DNA of 64,000 nt, taken from the NCBI GenBank assembly GCA_032622095.1, contig CP136066.1, positions 132,587,917-132,651,916 on the forward strand, given 5' to 3'. A program made the translations under genes and the position numbers. This document shows positions 48,331-59,455 of this stretch, in pieces. Within the stretch, counting starts at the first letter, position 1. Every line of letters starts with the position of its first letter. This DNA is from Siphonodentalium dalli (Eukaryota > Mollusca > Scaphopoda > Gadilida > Siphonodentaliidae). The notes under the pieces were generated by a model. That model did no database searches and was not told where the DNA came from. It saw only the letters and a list, made by a program, of their open reading frames with translations.

Positions 48331-48966
48331 GTGTCAATTTTGCAGTTCCTTATTAGTCCAGTCAAACTGATGGAAAGTAACGCCCAACCATGAACTAATT
48401 TGCTATGCTATGACTTTACATGTTTTTGAGTCTGATTATACTCATATACATGTCATAACATGTCCAAAATCCCTGTGACATGTCATACATAACATATCCA
48501 AAATCCCCGTGAATGCCAGAATTGGAGAGTCGTCATTTTTTGGGGTCAAAAGACTGGAATATAACAAATCTGCCAACCACAAGCGTTCAGTCAAGTTCCC
48601 TGACTGCCAAATTTGACCAAATAATAACATATCCAAAATTTCAATGTGTTTCATTAAGGGAAAGTCTTTAATTTTGGATAAAAATGAAGAAAATATACAA
48701 GAAAATGGTGAAAATTTGATTTTTTTTGTCTTGGAACCAGGTCGGCCATCGTGCATCCCCAGACTGCGGCCCCAGTATTAAATTTGATCCATTTTTTTGT
48801 TCGTAAGGATGTCTGCTCAAACTATTTTGACGCCAACTTGTGGCTGTTTATGTACCTGGCAATATTGTGGCCGTTTCCTGAAGTGTACTACCAATCACTT
48901 CAATGTCCTCTAAATGTATTGTGACAGAAACCTGCAACAAAAATGCATTATTCTTGTTGCCATAGC
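48331..48966. other. Intergenic stretch, no supported features
   Basis: A further weakly repeated 'cataacatatccaaaatcccc' word occurs near 48460-48500. The reverse frame at 48442-48756 lies in it and is not gene-like. Confidence 0.35.
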
Positions 48967-48974
48967 ATATGCCT

Positions 48975-51276
48975 CAGGCTTCTCAAAGTACTGACAGTTC
49001 CAGACCTATCAGTACTGGGACGGTTCCGCGTGTGGTACCACGGTACCGGTTCCGGTACTGAAAGTCATTTATACGAGCTATATGTACAATGTGCCAGGTA
49101 CGAAATACCGGTTGATTTCAATGTGGATTTAGAAGAATTTAAATATTGACTTTTGCCAATCGATTGACCAATCATTTATTTTCAATATAACAAAAACACT
49201 TCAAAACAAGCATGCAAATTGCAGTTGGCATTTTGTTGCTTGAACGTGTCTTTGAACAATGAGTGTAAGATTTCATCTTACAAAGAAGCATCGCTAACTG
49301 GTGATTTTACTGATCGCTTTGTTTTGGAGAGGTAAACTGTACACCGACGAGTCTATGATACATGCGTACAATCTGCGTGATTCAAATTAAGATGACCATA
49401 AACCATATTGTGATCGAATTGGCATAGATGACGTACAATAAATGTATTTGATTTTATATCCGAATTGGTAACAAGCAACGTCATTCTGATGTATGCATAT
49501 GATAGGCAGCGAAGATTCAAGATGGTTGGTGGGTCGGTAAGGTGTTCTGCTTTGGTTCATTTACAAAGCTTCCTCAGCGATCGAATATATAAATGATGAA
49601 CAGTTTATATACATGAACACAGGTTCACTGACTATTAAAATTGTGACTGTGGAATCCGATTAAAATAAATAAAGTACAATGCTATAATGCTGAACCTGTC
49701 TGTATTGACCAATCATTTAAATTCTTTCAACATAAAAAAAAAACACAAAACAATCATTCCAATCGAGCTTCGAGGACAAGTACATGTGCATGTCAGTTGC
49801 AGATTGATTGTTTGATGTCTTTGAACTTCGACTGAAGTATAGAGATATACATGATATATCCCCCAACATTGATTCAGCTGCAGTTACTGCATGTGACGTC
49901 AGTTGGGGCCACATGCATCGTGACTTGTTGCTCAGTCAGCGATTGGTCATTTGTAATTACGTGCGCTCGCGCAACAGTATGGCGATCAGTCAGATTCGTA
50001 GGTACGTATGTTGGTGTCACCCTACCGATTCACTTATGAACTACTACCAGCTCACGGAAGAATATCTTATACTTTATATAGTAACAAACTGCCAATTGCT
50101 TAATCAAGTTATAGATTTCACCAACTGAACATTTAAAAATTATATTTGAGTGCATTTTGGAGCGCATCCTTTGATTTTTTAGAAAGTTGTTGCACGAAAA
50201 TACGTTGTGTATGTTGACGTTTCTAAGGACGCTGTCACTAACAACGGAAACCAGCATGGTCCGTTCTAATGATGCTCCATAACGTTGTTACGACCCAGTG
50301 ACGTCACTCACGAACTGCTGGAGGTTAACTGCTCCAAGTTCTTGTAACCTTTCTTCCTTGCATATTTTAAGTTTATCTGTCTAGTAGAGGATGCTTTATC
50401 TGTCTAGTAGACGGATAGATGCGTGGTTTATCTGATGGGCTTTATCTGTATAGTAGACAGGGGTAGGAGGTGGATAAATAGGGGTATTCCTTATTCCTTA
50501 CATCATATAAATAGGGGTATTCCTTATTCCTTCCCCTTCTCTGTTTTGTTTGTTCCCATAGTGTTCCCATGGAATATGCATTTTTAACTGCCATGATAAT
50601 AATCCAGTTATACTTCCCTTACATATATCAATGTGATTATAATTTATTATATACTCATAAAATTATTGAAGATTGTAATTGTCTGTTTTTGCTAACATTA
50701 AATTAATTTAAATTAAATAAATTAAGTAAAATACAGTGAAATTATTTTTTTAATTATTTTGTATTACATTTTTGCGCTCGTTGGCATCTCTCTGAGTGCA
50801 TTCTAGTTGTCTCTTATGTTTAGGTCACAGTATTTGTATGTTTCTCTATTCATAGAAGCGTTGCTAATTGGTCAATTTGGGTTAAGGCTACTGTGGCACC
50901 CAATGATATACGCAGACGATGTGTGTAATTTAAATTATCCAACTTCGCAATAAAATAAGAACTCTTTGCGACTACGGATAGATTGTATTGCCTTACACTT
51001 TTGGTCGGGCAAGTTGCAAACCAGGTTTGCTACTATGCGAATATTGTCACCATATGAATACAAGCACCATTTATTAGCAATAACAAACAGTGGTTCAAAT
51101 TTGGTTTAGCTAATGCTGGAAATAACATCTAAATCAAGTTATCCATTGCTTAATATACAAATGTATATAGAATACTAAATTCGAGTACCACCTAGTACCG
51201 TGTACCGCGGTACTCAACACTCAGTACCGGTATGGTGAAAATTGGCCAAGTACCGATGGTTCCGGTAACGGGCCTG
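48975..51276. mobile_element. 2.3-kb hAT element with perfect 8-bp target duplication
   Basis: ATATGCCT flanks both ends (48967-48974 and 51277-51284). The element starts CAGGCTTCTCAAAG and ends GGTTCCGGTAACGGGCCTG, so both ends read CAGGC inward. Subterminal 'accgcggtac', 'ggtaccggttccggtactg' and 'cagtaccggtatgg' words recur in opposite orientation at the two ends. An 8-bp duplication with CAG ends is diagnostic of hAT. No BED finger or catalytic frame was recognised, so the copy is non-autonomous. An imperfect internal direct repeat begins 'gaccaatcattta' at about 49168 and 49708. Confidence 0.8.
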
Positions 51277-51399
51277 ATATGCCTGCCATTTCGTGTATAA
51301 TTTGACTCTAAAACTATAAAACGGCAAATCCTTTTTTTTACCAAATCTTACGATATTGAATAAATGTATACAATTATATAGTCATATATGCCACCATAC

Positions 51400-52330
51400 G
51401 AGTTTCATAATACATCAAATGAGTGTCCCAAACCACCTAATGAGTGCGACATACCATACACAGAGTTACAAAACCCATCTAGTATCTAAAAAACCAACAT
51501 GTGACTAATCCAATCCATGCGACGGGTGCCCTAAATATTGTCCCAAACCATTGAAGGGGTGTCCCAATCCACCAAGAGAGTTTCATAAACTACCCTTACT
51601 GATGTAGACTGAGGTAGGTAGTGCCCCAAACGAAACTCAACTGGTGTCATAACCATGCATCTGGTATTCCAACCCACCCAAATGAGTGACCCACACCACC
51701 AGATGAGTGTCTCAATCGACCTGATTAGGGACCCAATCCATTCAACGAATGTTTCCAAACCACACCGGTAGTGATCCAGACTTTGCAACCGATGTTTGAT
51801 ACCACATAGGTGTGTCCCAAACCATCCAACAGGTGTCCAAAACTATCCAATGAGTAACACAAACCATACATTGAGCACCCATTGAGTGTGTCAAACCACT
51901 CAATCAGTGCCCCAAACCACACAATGGGTGTACCAATGAAACCAAACCATACATCGGGTGTCCGAAACCACATGATTGGCAGGCATCCAATATGTACCCC
52001 ATGCCACACAACTAGTATCCCAAGATATCCAAAGAGTGTCATATGTCATACAACTGCATTATTTATCCATTAAACTATAGTGACGATCATTTGAGTTTAC
52101 CAAAATATGGATTGATATATTTGATGGATGGTTTTGAACACTAGTTTGGGATGATGATGTGGGACATTCAGTGGGTGGTTTGAGACACTAGTTGGACATT
52201 CTTAGACTCTCCTGCATGGTGGTTTGAGACAATCATTGTGTAGCTTTGGACACTCATTGGATGATTACGGACACTCATCTGTTGGTTTGTGACACCCTTT
52301 GGATGGTTTGTGCTATAAAATTGATGGTTT
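51400..52330. repeat. Degenerate minisatellite of about 30 bp, first half
   Basis: From 51400 to about 52060 the motif is 'gtgtcccaaaccat(c)caatga' with heavy variation. From about 52090 to 52330 the same motif appears as its reverse complement ('gatggtttgngacactcattg'). The two orientations form a large imperfect inverted repeat with its centre near 52075. Confidence 0.7.
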
Positions 52331-52336
52331 AATTAA

Positions 52337-53348
52337 CCCTTTGAACCCGGCTGGCCGGTATTCCGGCCAGAACGTAATTGCATATATACGCGACTGGCCG
52401 GTTTTCCGGCCATGACGTAATCTCGTTCTACCGTCGGCGTCGCAGTGATGCACTTTATTTTTTATATTTCGATAAATACTTAACGTTGAGAAAAATAAAA
52501 TAGTGTTGCATACAATTCATATTATAACTGTTTTAGCTGCCCAAAAATTATCGAGGTTGTGTTTGGCATAACGAAGTATAAGCCGATTAAAAACCAGATA
52601 CAGTCTCCACTTCATCACATTTCTGCAATTACAGTGCCGCCATATTGCTTCTCGCGACCTCTCGTTTCGCGTTAGGTCATATCGCCTTATATGGCTCATA
52701 AGAGATCTAAAAATATATGTTTATAGGTAGAAACTTTAGTGACGTATTCTTGTGGTATTTAACTCCCAATGTGTGTGAAGAAATTCCCGCTAAATTATAT
52801 AATTCGCGCTAACGATTGTCGGATGTAAACACATGTCATATGAGTTTTGTTCAAGAATATACAAACTTTTGAGTTCATTAAATCATAATGTTTTTGCGTA
52901 AAGGTACACGCTATATAGATTTACACGATAATAAAGTTCAGAATCTTGTCTTTAAGATGGCATAAGCCAATAGACCGCACAATGATGCGCATTTTAGTTA
53001 TTGGTGGGGTATTCAGAGAACACCCAGAGTTTGTTTTGGCTAAAGCCCATATGATGTCATGTATTTACGTTGGGATTGTGACGTTACGTAGCATTTTTGG
53101 CAGTTTCTATAATAAATCTAATAAGTTTTCAATTTTTTATAACTTTTTCTGGATTTAAGATATTGAAATAGATTGTGATGTGCTGAATTCAGAATTTAAT
53201 AATATTTCCAATGGTGTAAACAATACGGTAGACGAGAATCCATACAATACAGCATCATACGCCTGAACACAGTCTACAATAAGTGAAAATACCCCTGGGA
53301 GCCCAGGGTCAGGGCATCGATCGTTATGGGGAGCCAGGGTTCAAAGGG
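52337..53348. mobile_element. piggyBac-like element, 1,012 bp, inside the minisatellite
   Basis: TTAA borders at 52333-52336 and 53349-53352. Ends are CCCTTTGAACCCGGCT and the complement of CCCTTTGAACCCTGGCT. The left end carries two subterminal hairpins of the form GGCCGGnnnTCCGGCC ('ctggccggtattccggcc', 'ctggccggttttccggcc'). Interior frames (for example 52946-53158) show no transposase. The 30-bp minisatellite continues on its right side. Confidence 0.8.
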
Positions 53349-53352
53349 TTAA

Positions 53353-53720
53353 GACACCCATTTGTGTGATTTGGGACACCACGTGCATGAATTGGGACTC
53401 TCGATGGGTGACATATGGAAATCATTGGATGGTATGGAACACATACTGGACTGGTTTGGGCACTATTTGGATGGTTTGTGACACTATTTGGATGGACTGT
53501 GTTACTACATATTATGTAGGTTTGGGATGCCCATTCTATGGACTGGGACACTCACCGATTAATTTGGTATATTAAGAAGGTGGTTGAGACACCCGTTGTG
53601 TGGTTTTCCACTCCCTAGGTGTTTTGAGACACCAGATAAGTTGTTTTGTACATTCATTGGATGTATTTCGATACTAGTTTAGTTGCTTTGGACACTCATC
53701 AAATTATATTCGATATGAGA
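53353..53720. repeat. Degenerate minisatellite of about 30 bp, second half
   Basis: Continuation of the reverse-oriented 'gatggtttgngacactnattg' motif, separated from its left part by the piggyBac-like insertion. Confidence 0.65.
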
Positions 53721-53744
53721 AGATTTAGTCACAATTTTCTCCTC

Positions 53745-54250
53745 CATTTTTGGGACACTGTAGGGACAAATTCACGACATATAGCTCATTATTATTACAT
53801 TATTATCGGGTTAGGATCCGACTTCATTTACTGTGGTGCTAGCCATTACATAAAATGTTTTTGTCTAAATGGAAACAATCAGTGAAACTTTAGTGAAAAT
53901 TGCATACATTTTACTACTTTCGGTAGCCATTTTGTCCCTTCTTTTGGGGAGTGATGGCCTCATTTCTGCTAAAATGTGCACTAGTGGTTCATATTGGACA
54001 TCTAATGAGTATTCAATACACTGGTGTGTTCGATTTTCAGTTATTCTGGGCAATAAAATAATAATTGATTTTTCTTCAAAATTTAGTACATCTATTTCGA
54101 ATTTGAGGGACACTGAAGGGGTCAAATTCCCAATCCTCATGATATGGCTCACAATTATCAGACATTGATTTAAAATGGTATATATTTAGCGAAAATAGTC
54201 CAATTTTACCACTTTCGGTCGCCATTTTGTCCCCCATTTTTAATTTTGAC
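53745..54250. repeat. Two direct copies of a 300-350 bp segment
   Basis: 'gggacactg(t/a)agggacaaatt' at 53753 and 54107, followed in each by 'atatagctca/atatggctcac'. Then 'ttttac(t)actttcggt(a/c)gccat' with 'ttttgtccc' appears at 53912 and 54209. Open frames on both strands are repeat-derived. Confidence 0.55.
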
Positions 54251-54995
54251 AATTGAATTGTACACAAAATGACGTCTGTTATGACAAAATAATAATATGT
54301 GTATGTTGTATGTTCCTGCCATCTGTATAAATATAATTTAAATGCTATTCAAGTGTATATTTCATAAAATCATGAAACATGTGATAGGTTCAGAGAATAC
54401 TTAATTTTGTTGTCTCAAATTCTTGTGTGTAAGAAGCAGATGAATAGAGGAGAGCAACTGTGATTACCTGTGGGGATTCTAATTGGCCCAGGATTTATTA
54501 GCCCTTCTTACATGTCAATTATAAAACAGATGTATCATAAACATCCATTGAATGTTCCATTTTTACCACATTAATCCAACATAATTTCTGCATTGTATCT
54601 GATTATTTATTTACCATTTATATTATTCTCAAATAGCGTAAATTACTAAGTTTTGGTTGGAATCTGAATGACATCCTTGACATTTGCATAAATTAAATTA
54701 ATAGATATTAATAGATCTGCTGTTTTGGAACAGCATCAGAGATAGCGTGTGAATGTCTTAATTTGTCTGGTTATTCTGTAATTTTACTCCGACAAATCAA
54801 GGTCATTTGGAAGCCCATCTGGACAATTTGAAGTGTTAATAGAGGCTTCTGTACAATCTTCACCATGCTTAAATATTAGATGGGAGGTGTACATTTTTAA
54901 TACTTTTATATAACTTTTTTCATGCTATTTATTCAGTGAATATTGATTTCCATACTGAAATAACTCACCAACATGTTATTGGATGTCTATCATAT
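54251..54995. other. Intergenic stretch, no supported features
   Basis: AT-rich with nothing recognised on either strand. Confidence 0.35.
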
Positions 54996-55280
54996 GTGGA
55001 GTTTGGTAGCCTAGTGGTTAGAGTGTCGGACTTATAATGGTGTTAACACACTGGCATGAGTTTGCGCCCGCCGGTTGACTGTCGTCTCCACAACAGTAGC
55101 TTGGCCGGATTAAGCGGTGTGTGTGCTGTAGGGCAGCACGCTGTTTCAAATCTTGCACGAGGTTGTGACCCTCAGGCAAGGTCACTTGTACTGCACTCGC
55201 TTTATCATACCTAGACAAAAAATTGGGACCTGGTTGTTGGGTAAGCGTAAGATTAAGCGCTATATAAATACCATATATTA
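54996..55280 (+). mobile_element. tRNA-derived SINE
   Basis: The head holds a consensus pol III A box, TAGCCTAGTGG, followed by 'ttagagtgtcggactta' and a weak B-box region ('gagtttgcgcccgccggtt'). The body contains 'ggtcacttgtactgcactcg'. The tail is 'aagattaagcgctatataaa', a form of the 'agcgctatataaat' tail shared with L2-type LINEs. It is about 285 bp, and nothing in it encodes protein. Confidence 0.8.
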
Positions 55281-55915
55281 AGCTCAGATGATGGCATTCT
55301 ATATCTTTGAAACGTTTTTGCAGTTTCCTTATTATGGCTGAAAATGATATGATATAGTTCTAGTTACTAGTATATAGAAAGTAATCACTTCATTTAACAG
55401 GTGATGTCAAATAATTCATGAGAGGCACGAACGTTGTATGAACACGAAAGCGCACTGCGCTCAATTATTTCACATCACCAGTTCAATCAAGTGATTATTC
55501 TGTTTATTGTTTTCCAATATAAACATCTGCTTTACCAGAAATCTGAATAATACCCATGACACGATAGCATGCATGAATACATAACATGCTTGTTAAAGTG
55601 ACAAAATTCACTTGTGAAATTATCGTTTATAATCACTAAAGAAATCAGGGTAATCACACATAGAAATGTAATTAATTGCAATATTTTGACATTTCAACAA
55701 GAACAGTATATCATCGTAACAGGAAATAGTAGTCCTATATTTACAGATAACATAAATGCAGTATTATGGGATGGAGCGGGTGAGATGCTCTCCGCAGTAT
55801 TACTAGTATGAGCTCTAGTAGGTGTGATGCTGTCTATTAATTCAAAAGTGAGATATCATTTAATATATGACAGACTTTTATCTGACGTTAGTCATTCAAT
55901 CAATATTTCTTTTAG
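55281..55915. other. Intergenic stretch, no supported features
   Basis: No recognised gene or repeat. It flanks the 3' end of the leftward Penelope-like copy. Confidence 0.35.
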
Positions 55916-57849
55916 TAAGTCGCTCTTCAAAAGCTTTCTGCCTTAGGCCTTCCTCAGTTGATATTATTCAGACAAAATCACATGATGGCATTCAGATAAA
56001 CATACAAATAATAATGGCGGATATTATACAACAACGTTAAAGGTCTTTCGTCAGAGAACGTCAAACACCAAGCAACGCTATCGCAGCATTGACATCCAGA
56101 AGTTGGCGCCATTTCCTCTAGCGTTGAATCCGTGGCCAGTCCGGATTTTCAACTTAGCTATCCAATGGTCTTCACGTATCAGTCTCAGATGTTTATTCCC
56201 ATTGACCTTTTCTAAAACCGATACCCTTATGTTGTCAATGGAATGTCCCGGTTGATTAAAATGTCCATAGGCTGGCTTATCATTGTGAAGTCTAATGTCC
56301 CTCAGATGTTCCAGAATCCTTTCCGACAATTGTCTCTCTGTCTCGCCAACGTACACAGCGGATACACATATCAAACAGCTTAAATAATATATCACATTTC
56401 TGGTTTTACAATTACTATTTCTACATACTTTATATTCTGCATTCCGTGTCGTATTTTTAAGTTCATCCAAACCCATAATTATGCAAGTGGCACACGAATC
56501 CGTACATAACTGTGATGGCATCGACACAGATCTACTCGTTTTACGATGAACCAGAATATCTCCCAAATTACTGTCTTCTGTATGATATTAAAGGCGGCTC
56601 GACAAAAACCGCCCGCATCCGGTCTGATTCATATAGAATATCCATATGCTTCCTGGTTATCTCTCCTAAGCCCGGGAGCGTACTGTTATATGTCACCACA
56701 AGAGGCACCCTTTCATTTTTGGACACATTTGCTGTTTTCCGGCGTTCTAACAATTGCTTCCTGTCTAATCTATCGACCTTTCTGAGCTGTTTCTCGATGA
56801 ATCGTGCACTGTATCCCCTCCGCCTTAGCTGCTTTTTCAATTTACAGCGATGTTGCAAATAATCTGCCTGTTTTTCACAAATTCTCCTTATGCGAATACC
56901 TAGACCATACACCACCGATCTCTTTATATGAGCGGGGTGGCTAGAAGCCCTGTCTAGATACAGCATCTTATCTGTCGGTTTTCTATACAAATCTGTATAC
57001 AATTTCCTATCCGACAAATGCACCACTGTATCCAGAAATTCAATTTTATCATCTGCATATCGAAGTTCAACTTTAATCTTGGGATGTATTGAATTAGAGT
57101 GGGCAATGAAATTTTCCAGTTGTTCGATACCATGAGTCCACGCACCGAATCCGTCATCTATATACCTTTTGTAGAATGTCGGCGCCTGATTATACTTTAA
57201 GAGTGATTCGTCCCATTTCCTCATAAATGTACATGCGTAATTTCTCCCAAGTCGCGATCCTATGGCAACTCCATCGTTTTGCAGAAACGATTTCTCAGCA
57301 AGATTGAAGTTATTGTTTTCCAACACTAGGTCTATCATTTCGATCGCATACTTTGTTTCGATTAGTGGGTTATTTCTTGACTCCAGTGCTTCCTTGCACG
57401 CCTCCATACCCTCCTTGCAGGGAACCGACGGATATAATTTCACTATATCAAAACAGCACAGCATTTTTCGGTACGTTCGCGACATCTTTAATTTTATTTA
57501 GGAAGTCAGTAGTGTCCTTTATGTAGGTGGGTGACTCTACTACAAATTGCTCCAGTTCGTACTCCATTACCTCCGCAATCCGCTCCGTTGGAGTACCGAT
57601 ACCACTAACTATTGTCCTATACGGTACGTTCTCCTTGTGTAATTTCGGGTTTGCTTTAAGTTTACCAGCCACTGGATATCTCGGATTCATATATGCTTTT
57701 AATTCACCAGAAATCTTTCCTTCCCGCGACATTCTGTTAAGTAACCGTTTCACATTCTTGGTCGATTCGTCTGTCCAGTCACCATCTGTTTCCGTATATA
57801 AATCGTTTCCTCGTACTTCATCATACAGTTTTTGGATGTAATCTGCTTT
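55916..57849 (-). mobile_element. Penelope-like retroelement, leftward copy (5'-truncated)
   Basis: The minus-strand coding region (57849 to 56078) gives, in order: KADYIQKLYDEVRGN, PKLHKENVPYRTIVSGIGTP (finger region), FDIVKLYPSVP (motif A), QNDGVAIGSRLG (motif B), FYKRYIDDGFGAW (motif C), DKIEFLDTVVHL, a Lys/Arg-rich linker, and a C-terminal GIY-YIG endonuclease (YYLSCLIC, YVGETERQLSERILEH). Two lesions are visible. A single-base frame change sits just before motif A (the frame ending VPKNAVLF stops, and motif A is in the next frame). Extra DNA of about 45 bp near 56575-56620 splits the linker from the endonuclease frame. RT plus GIY-YIG is the hallmark of Penelope-like elements. The 3' end is defined by sequence shared with the rightward copy ('gaagagcgactta'). 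Confidence 0.88.
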
Positions 57850-58987
57850 GCTGTATCTAGACAGGGCTTCTAGCCACCCTGCTCATATAAAGAGATTGGT
57901 GGAGTATGGTCTAGGTATTTGCATAAGGAGAATTTGTGAAAAACAGGCAGATTATTTGCGACATCGCCGTAAATTGAAAAAGCAGCTAAGACGGAGGGGA
58001 TACAGTGCGCGATTCATCGAGAAACAGCTCAGAAAGAAGCAATTGTTAGAATGCCGGAAAACAGCAAATGTGTCCAAAAATGAAAGGGTGCCTCTTGTGG
58101 TGACATTTAACAGTACTCTCCCGGGATTAGGAGAGATAACCAGGAAGCATATGGATATTCTATATGAATCAGACAGTAATTTGGTAGATATTCTGGTTCA
58201 TCGTAAAACGAGTAGATCAGCAAATGTGTCCAAAAATGAAAGGGTGCCTCTTGTGGTGACATATAACAGTACTCTCCCGGGCTTAGGAGAGATAACCAGG
58301 AAGCATATGGATATTCTATATGAATCAGACAGTAATTTGGGAGATATTCTGGTTCATCGTAAAACAAGTAGATCTGTGTCGATGCCATCACAGTTATGTA
58401 CGGATTCGTGTGCCACTTGCATAATTATGGGTTTGGATGAAGTTAAAAATACGACACGGAATGCAGAATATAAAGTATGTAGAAATAGTAATTGTAAAAC
58501 CAGAAATGTGATATATTATTTAAGCTGTTTGATATGTGGATCTGCTGTGTACGTTGGCGAGACAGAGAGACAATTGTCGGAAAGGATTCTGGAACATCTG
58601 AGGGACATTAGACTTCACAATGATAAGCCAGCCTATGGACATTTTAATCAACCGGGACATTCCATTGACAACATAAGGGTATCAGTTTTAGAAAAGGTCA
58701 ATGGGAATAAACATCTGAGACTGATACGTGAAGACCATTGGATAGCTAAGTTGAAAACCCGGACTGGCCACGGATTCAACGCTAGAGGAAATGGCGCCAA
58801 CTTCTGGATGTCGATGCTGCGATAGCGTTGCTTGGTGTTTGACGTTCTCTGACGAAAGACCTTTAACGTCGTTGTATAATATCTGCCATTATTATTTGTA
58901 TGTTTATCTGAATGCCATCATGTGATTTTGTCTGAATAATATCAACTGAGGAAGGCCTAAGGCCGAAAGCTTTTGAAGAGCGACTTA
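57850..58987 (+). mobile_element. Penelope-like retroelement, rightward copy (5'-truncated)
   Basis: It begins at LYLDRASSHPAHIKR, near the end of the RT domain, and stays open through the Arg/Lys-rich linker and GIY-YIG domain to TAG at 58823-58825 (about 325 codons). A 156-bp segment (58064-58219, encoding ANVSKNERVPLVV...) is tandemly repeated at 58220-58375. That is 52 extra residues without breaking the frame. It lies head-to-head with the leftward copy. The two 3' regions match to 'gaagagcgactta'. Nearly identical endonuclease sequences imply that both copies are young. Confidence 0.88.
58944..58980 (+). ncRNA. Hammerhead-ribozyme-like core in the Penelope 3' region
   Basis: CTGAGGA (58946-58952), a stem 'aggcctaaggcc', then GAAA (58965-58968) match the CUGANGA / stem II / GAAA core of hammerhead ribozymes, which are known in Penelope-like elements. 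The third stem can form between GCTT and GAGC, but I do not find the UH cleavage dinucleotide at the expected place. The same core occurs in the leftward copy at about 55934-55958 (minus), with one change. It may be a degenerate or non-cleaving form. Confidence 0.4.
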
Positions 58988-59349
58988 TTTAATTTGTCAG
59001 CCTACAGGGTCCCTCATCTCCTGGACCATTTTTACACTACTATATTTCTTTATGTTCACTTCTCATAAAAAGGATCACCTGCCTTACCTAACTAATGTCT
59101 CTTTAAGCTTCATAGTACAATATATGATTTATATTTGTAACCTTTTTATATTTCCGTGTTGATTTAATCAAGTGCTAGTGATTTCTATTTTGAGAAAATT
59201 GTTAATTGTTGATAATTTTGCACATTAAACAGGTCTTTTTAAAAGATGATTTGTGATTATTCTTTTGCGTACCCTTGATGAATTCATCAGTATACTATGA
59301 AATGATTTATGCTTCATTTGTAGCGATGTTCAGATCAAATAAGCATATA
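58988..59349. other. Intergenic stretch, no supported features
   Basis: Nothing recognised beyond the flank of the Penelope-like copy. Confidence 0.35.
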
Positions 59350-59455
59350 CAGTAATGCTCTAATTAATCGACTCCTTAACCACAGCAGAATTATGGGTAA
59401 CTTTTCAGGATTTAGTCGGAAATATGGCTTGTTGCCATTCGTGGAAAGCTCTCAT
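59350..59455 (+). mobile_element. Pogo-like MITE, half copy
   Basis: TA|CAGTAATGCTCTAATTAATC and then 'taaccacagcagaattatg' to 'gtggaaagctctca'. It matches the left half of the complete copy at 39738-39929. Confidence 0.65.

Noticed and set aside
53865-54267. Overlapping frames on both strands near 54 kb
   Set aside because: They sit in a direct repeat and mirror each other, so coding is unlikely.
57196-57841. Plus-strand frames opposite the Penelope-like element
   Set aside because: Antisense shadows of the reverse transcriptase.
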